Shown here in pieces: positions 16,862 through 25,436 of a DNA stretch of 64,000 bases. The notes under the pieces were generated by a model, which saw only the letters and a program-made list of their open reading frames with translations, was not told where the DNA came from and did not search any database. The DNA comes from SAR202 cluster bacterium Io17-Chloro-G2 (GTDB lineage: Bacteria > Chloroflexota > Dehalococcoidia > Lucifugimonadales > UBA3495). Location of the stretch: contig MUCP01000049.1 of the NCBI GenBank assembly GCA_002816875.1, positions 1-64,000 on the forward strand, in the 5' to 3' direction. The position numbers and the translations under genes were made by a program. How positions within the stretch are numbered: the stretch's first letter is position 1; each line of letters begins with the position of its first letter.

Positions 16862-17003
16862 ACACCATGAGCCGGATTTTCCATGGCCGCGAATCAACGC
16901 CAGTGGCTGTTATCATAGCGTTCGGTCTTATTCCATTCATTCCTAATCAGGCCGGCAGGTGGAAGACGGCGAGCCGGTTCAAAAACCGAAGGTGGATTGG
17001 CAC

Positions 17004-18029
17004 ATGATAGTGGTAATGTCCAAAGATAGCACGGAAAAAAACCTGGAGGAAGTGCGGAGGAGGATAGAGGGGAACTCTGGTCTGAAGGCACAGGTTTTCC
17101 ATGGTGTAGAACGGGTCGTGGTGGGCGTATTGGGAACGGTACCGCCGGACCTGAAAGAACAAATGGAGCTTTTGGAAGGTGTTTCCGAAGTCGTTCCCAT
17201 ATCAAAGCCCTACAAACTGGCCAGTAGAGAATTCCATCCCGACGATTCTAAAGTCGTGGTAGGAGGCGCGGTCATCGGCGGGTCCGAACCGGTGATCATG
17301 GCCGGACCTTGCTCGGTGGAAGATGAAGAGCAAATGATATCCACCGCCAGAGCTGTGAAAGCAGCCGGCGCCACGATCCTGAGGGGGGGCGCGTTCAAGC
17401 CCAGGACCTCTCCTTACAGCTTCCGTGGTATGGGCCTGGAGGGACTCAAGCTACTCCAGATGGCCAAACAAGAGACTGGCCTGCCCGTCATCACCGAAGT
17501 CATGGCCCCCGGCGACGTGGACACAGTGGCCCAATACGCCGACATCCTGCAGGTTGGCACGCGCAACATGCAAAACTACAGCCTGTTGGACGAGGTAGGG
17601 GATTCGGGTAAACCGGTCATGGTCAAACGCGGCATGGCCGCCCCCTACGAGGAGTGGCTGTTGGCGGCGGAATACGTTTTGGCCAGGGGTAACGATCAGG
17701 TGATGCTGTGCGAGAGGGGGATTCGAGGATTTGAGCAATTCACCCGCTTCACCTTGGACGTGGCGGCGATTCCGGTGATAAAACGCCTTAGCCACCTGCC
17801 GATCCTGGCCGATCCCAGCCACAGCACCGGAAAATGGTACTTGGTGACCCCCGTGGCGTTGGCTGCGATCGCAGCAGGGGCCCACGGTTTGCTTGTAGAG
17901 GTGCACCCCAATCCGGACCTAGCCCTATGCGACGGGCCCCAATCCCTCACCTTCGAAAACTTTAACAACATGATGAATCAGGTTAACGCCGTGGCGTCTG
18001 TTCGTCAGGACCCTGCGGTGGCTCTCTAG
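17004..18029 (+). CDS. aroF: 3-deoxy-7-phosphoheptulonate synthase (DAHP synthase, type I-beta)
   Basis: A 341-residue enzyme for the first step of the shikimate pathway, joining phosphoenolpyruvate and erythrose-4-phosphate. An N-terminal ferredoxin/ACT-like regulatory domain (residues 1-70, [11 protein letters not shown]...) is followed by the catalytic barrel. Visible motifs are [34 protein letters not shown] (phosphate binding), KRGM, and the metal ligands in DPSHSTG and VEVHPNPD. The regulatory domain implies feedback control by aromatic amino acids, as in the Thermotoga enzyme. The start at 17004 matches family N-termini; a GTG at 16959 would add 15 unsupported residues. A terminator follows. 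Confidence 0.96.
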   Translation: MIVVMSKDSTEKNLEEVRRRIEGNSGLKAQVFHGVERVVVGVLGTVPPDLKEQMELLEGVSEVVPISKPYKLASREFHPDDSKVVVGGAVIGGSEPVIMAGPCSVEDEEQMISTARAVKAAGATILRGGAFKPRTSPYSFRGMGLEGLKLLQMAKQETGLPVITEVMAPGDVDTVAQYADILQVGTRNMQNYSLLDEVGDSGKPVMVKRGMAAPYEEWLLAAEYVLARGNDQVMLCERGIRGFEQFTRFTLDVAAIPVIKRLSHLPILADPSHSTGKWYLVTPVALAAIAAGAHGLLVEVHPNPDLALCDGPQSLTFENFNNMMNQVNAVASVRQDPAVAL

Positions 18030-18061
18030 CAGCGCCGATCCCAGTTCCATGGAAATCGTAC

Positions 18062-18090
18062 AAGGCGGGGGTTATCTCCCGCCTTTTTGT
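18062..18090 (+). terminator. Intrinsic terminator after aroF
   Basis: GGCGGG (18064-18069) pairs with CCCGCC (18078-18083), followed by TTTTTG. It closes the trpA-aroH-aroF unit. Confidence 0.88.
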
Positions 18091-18144
18091 TTGTTCGCCG
18101 GGATCAACCAGAGTTCCCTCTTGCGGCATTTGCCAGTTCTGATT

Positions 18145-18173
18145 TTGATACCATCGGATTTTGTTAGTATTGT
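18145..18173 (+). promoter_or_regulatory. Sigma70-type promoter for the antiporter-rhodanese gene
   Basis: TTGATA (18145-18150), 17-bp spacer, TATTGT (18168-18173). The predicted start of transcription is about 45 bp before the ATG at 18227. Confidence 0.6.
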
Positions 18174-18226
18174 AAGCTGGCGGGTCCAGGCCGGCCGGCC
18201 CAGAAACACTAAAACAGGAACCCTTT

Positions 18227-19828
18227 ATGCCAGACTATATTCTCGCCTTCGGCATTGTAGCCATCGTGCTTTGCGTGACGGCGTTGGCTTCGGGCGTGGT
18301 TGAACGCTCGCCGATCTCATACCCATTGATATTCTTGGGTTTGGGATTCTTGTTGGGGGAAGGCGCGCTGAACCTTGTCGAGATGGGACCCCATAGTCCA
18401 ATCTTAGAGATCGTGGCGGCCCTGACTCTATCCCTGGTCCTGTTTCTCGACGCGGTGAAACTACAACTGGATCAGTTGAAAAGCCGGTGGGCGGTCCCAG
18501 CCCTGGTTTTGGGACCGGGGACTGCCACGATCATCGGGCTGGGCGCGGTGGGCCTTGCCAAAATCACGGGGTTCTCTTGGACGATGGCCTTCCTGGGAGG
18601 AGCGGTCCTGGCTTCCACCGACCCGGTGGTGCTGAGAGAGATCGTCCGGGACCACAGGATTCCCCGTTCCGTCAGGCAGATCTTAAAGATAGAGGCAGGC
18701 ACCAACGACATCGTGGTTTTGCCGGTGGTGTTGGTGCTGATCGCGGTAGCCACCCGTCAAGCCGGTGACGTTCAAGGCTGGGCCGTCTTCATGGCGAAAC
18801 TTTTGCTGCTTGGACCGTTCATCGGGTTCGGCGTTGGCGGCGCCGGCTCCTGGCTGATGAACCAGATAGACCGGCGGATGAGCATCCGCCGGGAACACCA
18901 GGCCTTCTACGGCGTCGGCCTCGTGCTGGCGGCCTATGCCGCGGCAGCTGCCGCCGGTGGCGATGGCTTTTTGGCGGCTTTTGCCGCTGGTCTGGCGGTG
19001 GTGCTGCTTAACCAGTCGTTGTGCGATTGTTTTATGGAATACGGCGAGGTTACCTCGGAGATGGCCATGCTGTTGGCCTTTGTGCTTTTTGGGATCGTCC
19101 TATCTGGAATGGTTGGCTCCGTCGCCTTCGTTCCCGCCCTGGGCCTAGCGGCGCTGGTCATATTCGTCATACGACCCGCCGTCCTGGCCCTGGTGCTGGC
19201 CAGGGCGAAAATGAGTTGGGAGGCCCACGCGTTCGTCTGCTGGTTTGGCCCCAGGGGTCTGAATTCGTTGTTGTTGGCCCTGTTGGCGGTCCAGGCTGAG
19301 GTGCCCGGCGGCGAATTGCTGCTGGCCACGGTAGGTATCGTCGTGACGGCTTCGGTGCTGGTGCACGGCGCCTCCGCCGTGCCCCTGAGCGTCTGGTATG
19401 GAAAGAGGACTTTGCAGATAGCCTATGCCGAAGAGCGGGAGAGCACGGCTGCCGGGCTTTTCGGCCACTCCGAGAGCGATGTTCCCAGGGTCACCCCTCA
19501 GGAGTTGAATTCACGGATGATCTCGAGTGAACTACCCGGCGGCGACCCGCCTATCGTGCTGGACGTGAGGACCCGGTCCAGCTATGAGCACGACGGGTTT
19601 CATATTCCCGGCGATACCCGCCTGCTGCCCGACGAGGTTGTGGAGTGGGGGGCAACCTACGCAGGAAAGGGTCTGGTAGTGGCCTATTGCACTTGAGAGG
19701 ATGAGCTTACCAGCGCCCGTGTGGCGCAACAACTGCGGGAAATAGGTGTCGATGCCGCTGCTCTTGAGGGCGGTTTCGCCCGGTGGCGTGACGAATTTCC
19801 CGTGGAGCCCGTCCCCGCGAAGGTTTGA
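18227..19828 (+). CDS. CPA1-type Na+(K+)/H+ antiporter with C-terminal rhodanese; in-frame TGA (candidate Sec490)
   Basis: Residues 1-400 are a CPA1/NhaP-like cation/proton antiporter with about 12 membrane segments; ASTDPVV, EAGTNDI and WFGPRGL lie at the usual places. Residues about 440-533 are a cytosolic rhodanese domain (IVLDVRTRSSYEHDGFHIPG). Conventional translation stops at TGA 19694-19696, right after AYCT. The same frame continues for 43 codons that complete the domain (EDELTSARVAQQLREIGVDA, then LEGGFARW) and ends at TGA 19826-19828. In related domains this loop reads YCxCPxE, so the TGA sits at the second Cys. A SECIS-like hairpin follows. Readthrough as selenocysteine would give 533 residues. 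The alternative is a nonsense mutation or sequence error. AGGA precedes the ATG. Confidence 0.8.
19694..19727 (+). promoter_or_regulatory. Candidate bacterial SECIS element
   Basis: Downstream of the in-frame TGA (19694-19696), GCGCC (19713-19717) pairs with GGCGC (19723-19727) around the five-base loop CGUGU. The loop begins 21 bases after the TGA, and G is in its first two bases. Both fit the published bacterial SECIS pattern (loop roughly 16-37 nt after UGA, G near the loop start). The stem is only five pairs, so chance cannot be excluded. Confidence 0.5.
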
Positions 19829-19897
19829 ATCCGCCGGTGGTTTGACTGAGCCAAGGGGACACGAGCCGTGGAACTCCGTACGCCGGTCCCGGCCAAA

Positions 19898-20680
19898 TCA
19901 CAAACCGGCCGCCTTCGCCCCTTGCCGCATCTCCTTTAGATAGTCCACGCTTGATGATTGAAGTAACCGGCTGACGCTGCCATGGAAGTATTGGACCCCC
20001 AGCCCTAGAAATTTTGGGACGTAGGAGTCAGGGCAGCTAACCCCGGCGACCCGGCCCGCTTCCCGGATGACTGACACGCCCTTTTCCATCAGTGCCTGAA
20101 CCTCCGGGTGGGTCTGTTGTCCGGGGTATCCCATCGATTGAGACAGATCTCCGGACCCTATGAAGAAAACGTCCACACCTTCCACTTGAACCATTTCCTC
20201 CAAATTCTCAATGGCCTCCACTTCCTCCAGCATCAGACATACCAAAGTGTTGCGGTTGGCATCCTCCACGTAATCCGCAGTCGAGCCGGAAAGTCCAAAT
20301 CCCGCCGGCCGGCTGCCACTGAAAATGCCCCTGTGTCCCAGGGGATGATACTTGACCGCGTCCACGGCAGCCCGTGCTTCCTCGGCCGTGTTTACGTGGG
20401 GTACCTGGACCCCCCAGGCGCCCCGGTCCAGAAAGGGCGCGATTATCTCCGGCTTGTTGGCCACCGGCCTAACGATTGGAGCGATTCCCGCCAGTTCAGC
20501 GGCCCGGACCAGGTCTTCTGAGTTTTCCACCGTGATGGACCCATGCTCGTTGTCTATTAGCACCCAGTCGAATCCCAGGTGTCCTAACATCTCCACCACT
20601 GGGGCTGAGGGAAAGGTTATCATGACCCCAAAAACCGCTTGGCGCGACTCCAGCTTTTGCTTCAAGGTGTTTTCTCTCAT
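19898..20680 (-). CDS. HpcH/HpaI-family aldolase
   Basis: A 260-residue class II (metal-dependent) aldolase of the HpcH/HpaI family, which cleaves or forms 4-hydroxy-2-oxo acids with pyruvate as donor. Seen features are FDWVLIDNEHG (general base His in the EHG motif), VRPVANKPE (Arg), VPHVNTAEEA, LMLEEVEAIENLEE (metal Glu) and FIGSGDLSQSMG (metal Asp). The length is typical. AGGA lies seven bases upstream of the ATG. It is convergent with the antiporter-rhodanese gene and not in an obvious operon, so its substrate in the cell is unknown. Confidence 0.93.
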   Translation of the reverse strand: MRENTLKQKLESRQAVFGVMITFPSAPVVEMLGHLGFDWVLIDNEHGSITVENSEDLVRAAELAGIAPIVRPVANKPEIIAPFLDRGAWGVQVPHVNTAEEARAAVDAVKYHPLGHRGIFSGSRPAGFGLSGSTADYVEDANRNTLVCLMLEEVEAIENLEEMVQVEGVDVFFIGSGDLSQSMGYPGQQTHPEVQALMEKGVSVIREAGRVAGVSCPDSYVPKFLGLGVQYFHGSVSRLLQSSSVDYLKEMRQGAKAAGL

Positions 20681-20888
20681 CGTCTCATCCTATGGCCCTC
20701 CACCGGGCCTTTATCCAAAGTTGCTTTCTTAAAGGGATTTGAGCATGGGTCAGTATACTACGCCGTATGTCTGCCGGTGTGTAGGAATAGCACGGCTTCC
20801 TATGATTTCGTAAAGCGATAATCATTAGCCATGTTTATCTGATTATCGTTAGGAATCGATTGGTTTTGATGCATAACGTGGCGGACAA

Positions 20889-20917
20889 TTGATTTTTGAC
20901 CCCCCCGTTGATAAAAT
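20889..20917 (+). promoter_or_regulatory. Possible promoter for the GNAT gene
   Basis: TTGATT (20889-20894), 17-bp spacer, TAAAAT (20912-20917), about 95 bp before the acetyltransferase ATG. The 331-bp gap 20681-21011 between divergent genes shows no gene. Confidence 0.5.
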
Positions 20918-21011
20918 GCGGCATCCATGAACCGCCACAGCCAGGACGCCCAAGGGAACAATGTCTCAACACGACACGGCGACACGGCATTTTTAACCGG
21001 GGGGGTGCGAA

Positions 21012-21593
21012 ATGTTTCCCGACGTGAGTCTTGAATCGGTGACCCGAGAGGACGTTCAGCGCATGAAGGAATGGCTGGACGACCCCGAGGTGAACTCCCT
21101 GTGGTATGGGCTAGGCGATAACGGCGTGCCCCTGCATTTGGGTTATTCTCCCCATACCATTTTAGACCGGTCCCATCATGATTGGCACCAGACCTTCGCC
21201 TCGGAAGACCGGAAGATCTTCTCCGTATATTCCATTGAAGGGGAACACATCGGAGAAGGGCAATTGATCATCGAGTGGCCCTTAGTGGAAGCCGAGTTGG
21301 TGTTGATCGTGGGACGAAAAGACCTGTGGCACCACCATTATGGGACCATGGCGTTGATTAAGCTTTTGGATGAAGCATTCTCAGCCCAAGGACTGCACCG
21401 GGTATGGGTGGATGTTCCAGAATACAACGAGCACGCGTTGCAGATGTTCCGCCATGTGGGATTTGTCCTGGAAGGCCACCTGAGAAAGACTCACCGCAAG
21501 GATGGCGAATGGTATGACTCGTTTGCCATGGGGCTTCTGATGGATGAGTATTCCCGCAGGCGCACCCGGCTGATGGGCTCCGCTGCGGTTTAA
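21012..21593 (+). CDS. GNAT-family N-acetyltransferase (RimJ/RimL-like)
   Basis: A 193-residue acetyl-CoA-dependent acetyltransferase of the GNAT fold, closest to the RimJ/RimL and spermidine N-acetyltransferase group. Seen are VSLESVTREDVQRMKEWL at the start, LVLIVGRKDLWHHHYGTMAL (acetyl-CoA pyrophosphate loop, here HHYGT), VWVDVPEYNEHALQMF (the NxxA/L-x-x-F motif) and HVGFVLEGHLRK. These enzymes acetylate protein N-termini, amino sugars or polyamines; the acceptor is unknown. A GGGGG run lies about eight bases before the ATG. Confidence 0.92.
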   Translation: MFPDVSLESVTREDVQRMKEWLDDPEVNSLWYGLGDNGVPLHLGYSPHTILDRSHHDWHQTFASEDRKIFSVYSIEGEHIGEGQLIIEWPLVEAELVLIVGRKDLWHHHYGTMALIKLLDEAFSAQGLHRVWVDVPEYNEHALQMFRHVGFVLEGHLRKTHRKDGEWYDSFAMGLLMDEYSRRRTRLMGSAAV

Positions 21594-21684
21594 ACTCCTG
21601 CCCGTCCTCTGATTACCCGGCTGCAACGGCAAGATATATCGCGACAAATCCGTATCATTGAATTTTTCTGACGGAGGGGATGTC

Positions 21685-22383
21685 ATGCCGGTGATCACGA
21701 TAAACGGTCCCATCGGCTGCGGGTCGGTCACCGTCGGCCAGATGGTGTCCCAGCAATTGAACATCAATTTTGTGGACCGCCTGGTTTTCACTGAAGCCGC
21801 CCGCTTGGTGGGAACTCCGGTGGGGGCGATGATCGACAAAGAGCAACGGGTGGTGCGGTTCCGCGACCGGCTGGGCCGGTTCGTGCAGACGATGTTGGAA
21901 CGGTCGGCGGTGGCCGGGGTTAGCGGCGAGCCGTATTTTGGCAGGGGGATCGAAACCCTTCCTCCGGAAACCTTCGCCGAACTATCCGGTGAGACGACGA
22001 CGCCATCCGAGATCGACGACAAGGCATTTCTTGAAGCCACGACCAAGGTGGTGACCGACCTGCATCGCAAAGGCGATGTTGTTATCATCGGACGGGGCGC
22101 CAACGTGATTCTCGCCAACACCCCCGGGGTCGTCCACGTGGGCCTGCTTGCCCCCATAGAGATGCGAGTGGAGACCATGATGCAACGGGAGCATCTGGAC
22201 CGGGAGGAGGCTGAAGTATACGTGCGGGAGCTGGACGAGGCGTGGGTGGTCTTTTTCCGAAAGATCTACAAGACCAGCCCCACAGATCCGGCCCGGTACC
22301 ACATGATGTTGAACATGGAAAAATTACAAGCAAAAACCGCCGCCGAGGTCATTGTCCACGCCTGCGGAGATCTGGAGTCTTGA
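21685..22383 (+). CDS. Cytidylate kinase-like protein
   Basis: A 232-residue protein of the cytidylate kinase-like family (P-loop NTPase fold). The nucleotide loop reads GPIGCGSVTVG, lacking the Lys-Ser/Thr of standard Walker A, as in many members of this family. LNINFVDRLVF and DVVIIGRGANVIL (the GRGxN block) are also seen, as is a lid-like MMQREHLDREEAEVYVRELD. It probably phosphorylates a nucleotide or similar small molecule, but the substrate is unproven. GGAGGGG lies five bases before the ATG at 21685. The rhomboid gene follows in the same direction within about 80 bp, suggesting co-transcription. Confidence 0.85.
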   Translation: MPVITINGPIGCGSVTVGQMVSQQLNINFVDRLVFTEAARLVGTPVGAMIDKEQRVVRFRDRLGRFVQTMLERSAVAGVSGEPYFGRGIETLPPETFAELSGETTTPSEIDDKAFLEATTKVVTDLHRKGDVVIIGRGANVILANTPGVVHVGLLAPIEMRVETMMQREHLDREEAEVYVRELDEAWVVFFRKIYKTSPTDPARYHMMLNMEKLQAKTAAEVIVHACGDLES

Positions 22384-22465
22384 TCTTCGCGGCCTGCCGC
22401 CCCACGGCACTTTACTTCAAGTCTTCCGGCGCGCCGCCGGGACCAAGCCTCTAGGCCGAATCACC

Positions 22466-23254
22466 TTGTTTCCCTTCTCAGACGCCGATGTCCGGCACAG
22501 TTCTTTCCCCTACGTCAACGTGGCGCTCATCGGGCTCAACGTCTTGGTGTTCCTTGTTGAACTGGGGATTGGAGGGCCGGGGATGTTGTTCGGCAACGGG
22601 AATCAAAATCTATCCGCCTTCTTCTTCAAGTGGGGATTCATACCGCTCGAGCTCACCGCGGGAGACGTTTTCACCCATCCGGTATTCGACGTGGAAACCC
22701 CATTGCCCACCTATGCGACTCTGGTGTCTTCCATGTTCATCCATGGCGGTCTCTTTCATCTGGCCGGGAACATGATGTTTCTATGGGTGTTTGGGGACAA
22801 TATTGAGGACCGGGTGGGGCACGTGAAATACCTGATCTTTTACTTGGCGGCGGGTGTTGGGGCGGCGTTGGCGCACCTGGCGGTGGACCCCAACTCCCAG
22901 ACACCTCTCGTGGGAGCCAGCGGAGCCATATCCGGTGTGATGGGCGCCTACATGCTATTGTTTCCCTTCAACCGCATCAAGACGCTGATCGTGATGTACA
23001 TCATCACGGCTATGGAGATCCCCGCCGTGTGGTTGTTGGGATTGTGGTTCGCTTGGCAACTGGTTCAAGGGCTGATGTCGCTAGGGGTTTCGCAGAATGT
23101 GAACATCGCCTTCTTTGCCCACGTCGGCGGGTTCGGGTCGGGAGTGGCGATCATGGCAGTGTATAAGAAGGCCACGGGCCAGCCGGTTTTGCCCCAGCAG
23201 GTTCACCGGCAGCCGTGGGACACCTGGTACCGGACTCGCCACCGAGAGGACTAG
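22466..23254 (+). CDS. Rhomboid-family intramembrane serine protease
   Basis: A 262-residue membrane protein with six to seven hydrophobic segments. The catalytic pair is Ser152 in VGASGAISG and His219 in AHVGGF; the oxyanion-side HLAGNM block lies near residue 100, and the L1-loop region precedes it. Rhomboids cut substrate proteins within the membrane. The start is uncertain: TTG at 22466 gives MFPFSDADVRHSSFPYVNVA, which matches family N-termini, but its ribosome-binding site is weak; the frame is open back to a TTG at 22352 inside the kinase gene. It is probably co-transcribed with the kinase-like gene. Confidence 0.88.
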   Translation: MFPFSDADVRHSSFPYVNVALIGLNVLVFLVELGIGGPGMLFGNGNQNLSAFFFKWGFIPLELTAGDVFTHPVFDVETPLPTYATLVSSMFIHGGLFHLAGNMMFLWVFGDNIEDRVGHVKYLIFYLAAGVGAALAHLAVDPNSQTPLVGASGAISGVMGAYMLLFPFNRIKTLIVMYIITAMEIPAVWLLGLWFAWQLVQGLMSLGVSQNVNIAFFAHVGGFGSGVAIMAVYKKATGQPVLPQQVHRQPWDTWYRTRHRED

Positions 23255-23259
23255 CCGGA

Positions 23260-24651
23260 TCATTCATCGCCGGTTGCCGAAGGATAGCCGCGCTCGATCC
23301 ACGCCGGTGTGCCGTTCTCGTCCATCACCTGTACGTTTTCCCTACCGTCGCGGTGCAAGATGCTGCCGGCAATGGTTGCCCTCATTCCGGCGGCGCACAC
23401 GGTGACGATGGGTATCTCCCTTGGAAGCCCGTCCAGGTGGTCCTGCAACTCTCCCAACTCGATGTTCAACGCGCCGGGGATGTGGCCGGTGTGAAATTCG
23501 TTGCGCTGGCGAACGTCTATGATCATTGGCGCGGCTGGTTGGGACCACAGGGTATTAAGGGCGTCCAGATCCACACGGTTGGAAACCTCAACGGGTAGGC
23601 CCGCCGATCTCCAGCCGTCGATCCCTCCATCCACGAAGCCGTTGAGCCGGTCGTAGCCAATGCGTATCAACTGGCGGACCATTTCTTCGTTTTGGCCTGG
23701 GCCGGCAGCCATGAAAATCAGCGGTTGCCCCCAAGGGACCACCCAGCCCACCCAGGTGGCGAAATTGTTTCCGAAAGGAACGGCAAACGAGCCGGCGACG
23801 TGCCCCAGGTTGTGCTCTATTTCCGGCCTGGCGTCCACCAAGGCCACGTTTTCTTCGATCTGGTGGTGGGCCGAAAGGGCGGTAAGGGAAGCCAGCCTGG
23901 GAACGCCGCCCAGCACGTCGGGCCCGCGGCGGTTTATGTCGGCCATACGGGGATAATATTTGGGGTACGACCCCAACCCAAATAGGGCGAACTCGACGAA
24001 TTCAGATTCTACGGTTTGAAAGGCAAAGGGATTGTTTTGGCGTTCGGCGCCGATGGAACTGGGGATTTCGCCTCCGCCGGGCGGGGCGGCCGAGCAGAAA
24101 GAGCCGCCGCCGTGGGTGGGGTAGACCAATACCGAGTCAGGAAGCTTTAGCAGCTTTTCATGGATGGTGTTGTGGAGCCAACGGGCCAAAAACGGGGCCA
24201 CGCGGGACCCCAGCAAGTCCACCCGAGCGGCCCCACCGGGCATCAACGCTCCTCCGGTGAAGATGGCCGTGGGGTTGCCCTGCTCTTCCAACAGGAATGC
24301 GATGTGCTCCGGGGTATGTCCCGGACTGTGCATCACCCGAAGCTTGAACTCGCCCAGGTCTACCTCGTCGTTCTCTTGAAGCCGCCGTGAAGGGAAAAGC
24401 AGTCCTCCCGATGCGCTGGCCCCCACCTGGCACCCCGTTTCCGCCACCAATTCCCGGGCGCCGGAGATGAAATCGTTGTGAATATGGGTCTCCAGAGCAT
24501 AGGCGATGGTGACTCCCCGTTGGGCCGCGATGGCGGTATAACGGTCCACGTCCCGGGCTGGGTCTATCACGGCGCAAAGCCCTGATTCCTCGGAGCCCAC
24601 CACGTAGCTGTTGTTGGACAGGCTCTCGATTCTGACCAAATCTATAAACAT
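23260..24651 (-). CDS. Persulfide dioxygenase-rhodanese fusion (CstB-like)
   Basis: A 463-residue protein. Residues 1-200 are an ETHE1-like metallo-beta-lactamase domain (ETHIHNDFISG, SPGHTPEH, PTHGGGS), expected to bind iron and oxidise persulfide. The usual TGD reads TGG, seen also in other members of this subgroup to my knowledge. Two rhodanese domains follow. The first (VALVDARPEIEHNLGHVAGS...FMAAGPGQNEE) lacks a catalytic Cys. The second (MIIDVRQRNEFHTGHIPGAL...VTVCAAGMRAT) has one. This order, dioxygenase, pseudo-rhodanese, rhodanese, is that of CstB, which turns sulfide-derived persulfide into thiosulfate. It lies convergent with the rhomboid gene, 5 bp apart, and 3.4 kb from the second rhodanese of the window. 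Confidence 0.9.
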   Translation of the reverse strand: MFIDLVRIESLSNNSYVVGSEESGLCAVIDPARDVDRYTAIAAQRGVTIAYALETHIHNDFISGARELVAETGCQVGASASGGLLFPSRRLQENDEVDLGEFKLRVMHSPGHTPEHIAFLLEEQGNPTAIFTGGALMPGGAARVDLLGSRVAPFLARWLHNTIHEKLLKLPDSVLVYPTHGGGSFCSAAPPGGGEIPSSIGAERQNNPFAFQTVESEFVEFALFGLGSYPKYYPRMADINRRGPDVLGGVPRLASLTALSAHHQIEENVALVDARPEIEHNLGHVAGSFAVPFGNNFATWVGWVVPWGQPLIFMAAGPGQNEEMVRQLIRIGYDRLNGFVDGGIDGWRSAGLPVEVSNRVDLDALNTLWSQPAAPMIIDVRQRNEFHTGHIPGALNIELGELQDHLDGLPREIPIVTVCAAGMRATIAGSILHRDGRENVQVMDENGTPAWIERGYPSATGDE

Positions 24652-24726
24652 ATTCGTCCTCTTGCCCTGACGCCAAGCAAGCTGGCTGCATTGGGGGTTT
24701 GGCTGATGTATCTCCCCTCTTGGGTT

Positions 24727-24933
24727 CTACACAAGCCGGGAGAGCACGGGAAGCAGGGACCCGGCAGTGGTTTGGGATTCAGCCAGATGCTGCACCGCGG
24801 TGATTGGCGCCTCTAACTTGGGGCTGGAACCTTTAGCGTCGCATCCGTGACTGGCCAGCGGCGCCAACAAGATTCCTCCAATCATCAGGACCGCCGCTGA
24901 TTTCCTGAGCTGGAACCTGAAATGCTTTTTCAT
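24727..24933 (-). CDS. Small exported protein, hypothetical
   Basis: A 68-residue protein starting MKKHFRFQLRKSAAVLMIGG, a basic n-region followed by a hydrophobic core and LASHGCDAKG. This is a signal peptide; the Cys could be a lipoprotein acceptor, although SHGC is a poor lipobox. The mature part would be only about 35 residues, with no recognisable domain. The ATG at 24933 has a G-rich stretch (GGGGGTGG) about ten bases upstream. It lies 75 bp from the persulfide dioxygenase on the same strand. Confidence 0.5.
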   Translation of the reverse strand: MKKHFRFQLRKSAAVLMIGGILLAPLASHGCDAKGSSPKLEAPITAVQHLAESQTTAGSLLPVLSRLV

Positions 24934-25436
24934 CTGAGTCGACCACCCCCTATCATCGGACAAATCAGAGGCACACCCTTATTCCCAAGTTGGTCATATG
25001 GGGGGCAGGCGTGCCAAACCGAGCCAGTATAGCACCTACCCAACTCCCGGCGTAGGTGCGTGACCGGCCGTGGCTCAATTCCCCAATCCTCGGGCGATGC
25101 CGCCGCAAACTGGGAAGGGCAACCCCGGCTGCTTCATCGCCCAGCTTCAATATGTGTGATCGACAGTTGGGTGTCAACAAGGTATCCCAAGGGTGCCTGC
25201 CCCGTATTTACTTAGTCCCGATGCCAACACAATCGATATAGGTTGCGCGTTCGATACAGCCGCGCTGGCAGGCCGCCTCCCAAAAATACACCGAATCTTC
25301 GGTGGGTTGAGTGGGGTTAGTCCAGAGAGATGCCGGTGGAATCAGATTGCCCGAAATCTCTCTCAAAACGGGATTTGGACCTGCACCCAACGGCGGAAAC
25401 GGCCCATTGCAACCCTGGCCAGGATAGGGAGACGGG
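24934..25436. other. Intergenic region, no gene seen
   Basis: About 500 bp between the small exported protein (minus) and the hybrid kinase (plus). It should hold divergent promoters. Short frames here lack ribosome-binding sites and family features, and no strong hairpin or repeat is evident. Confidence 0.5.

Noticed and set aside
18227..19828. Reassignment of TGA to Trp or Gly in this organism
   Set aside because: hppA, trpA and other intact genes end in TGA, so the code is standard; only a local Sec event, mutation or error remains.
24934..25436. Small genes between the exported protein and the hybrid kinase
   Set aside because: The short frames overlap each other on both strands, lack ribosome-binding sites and have no family features.
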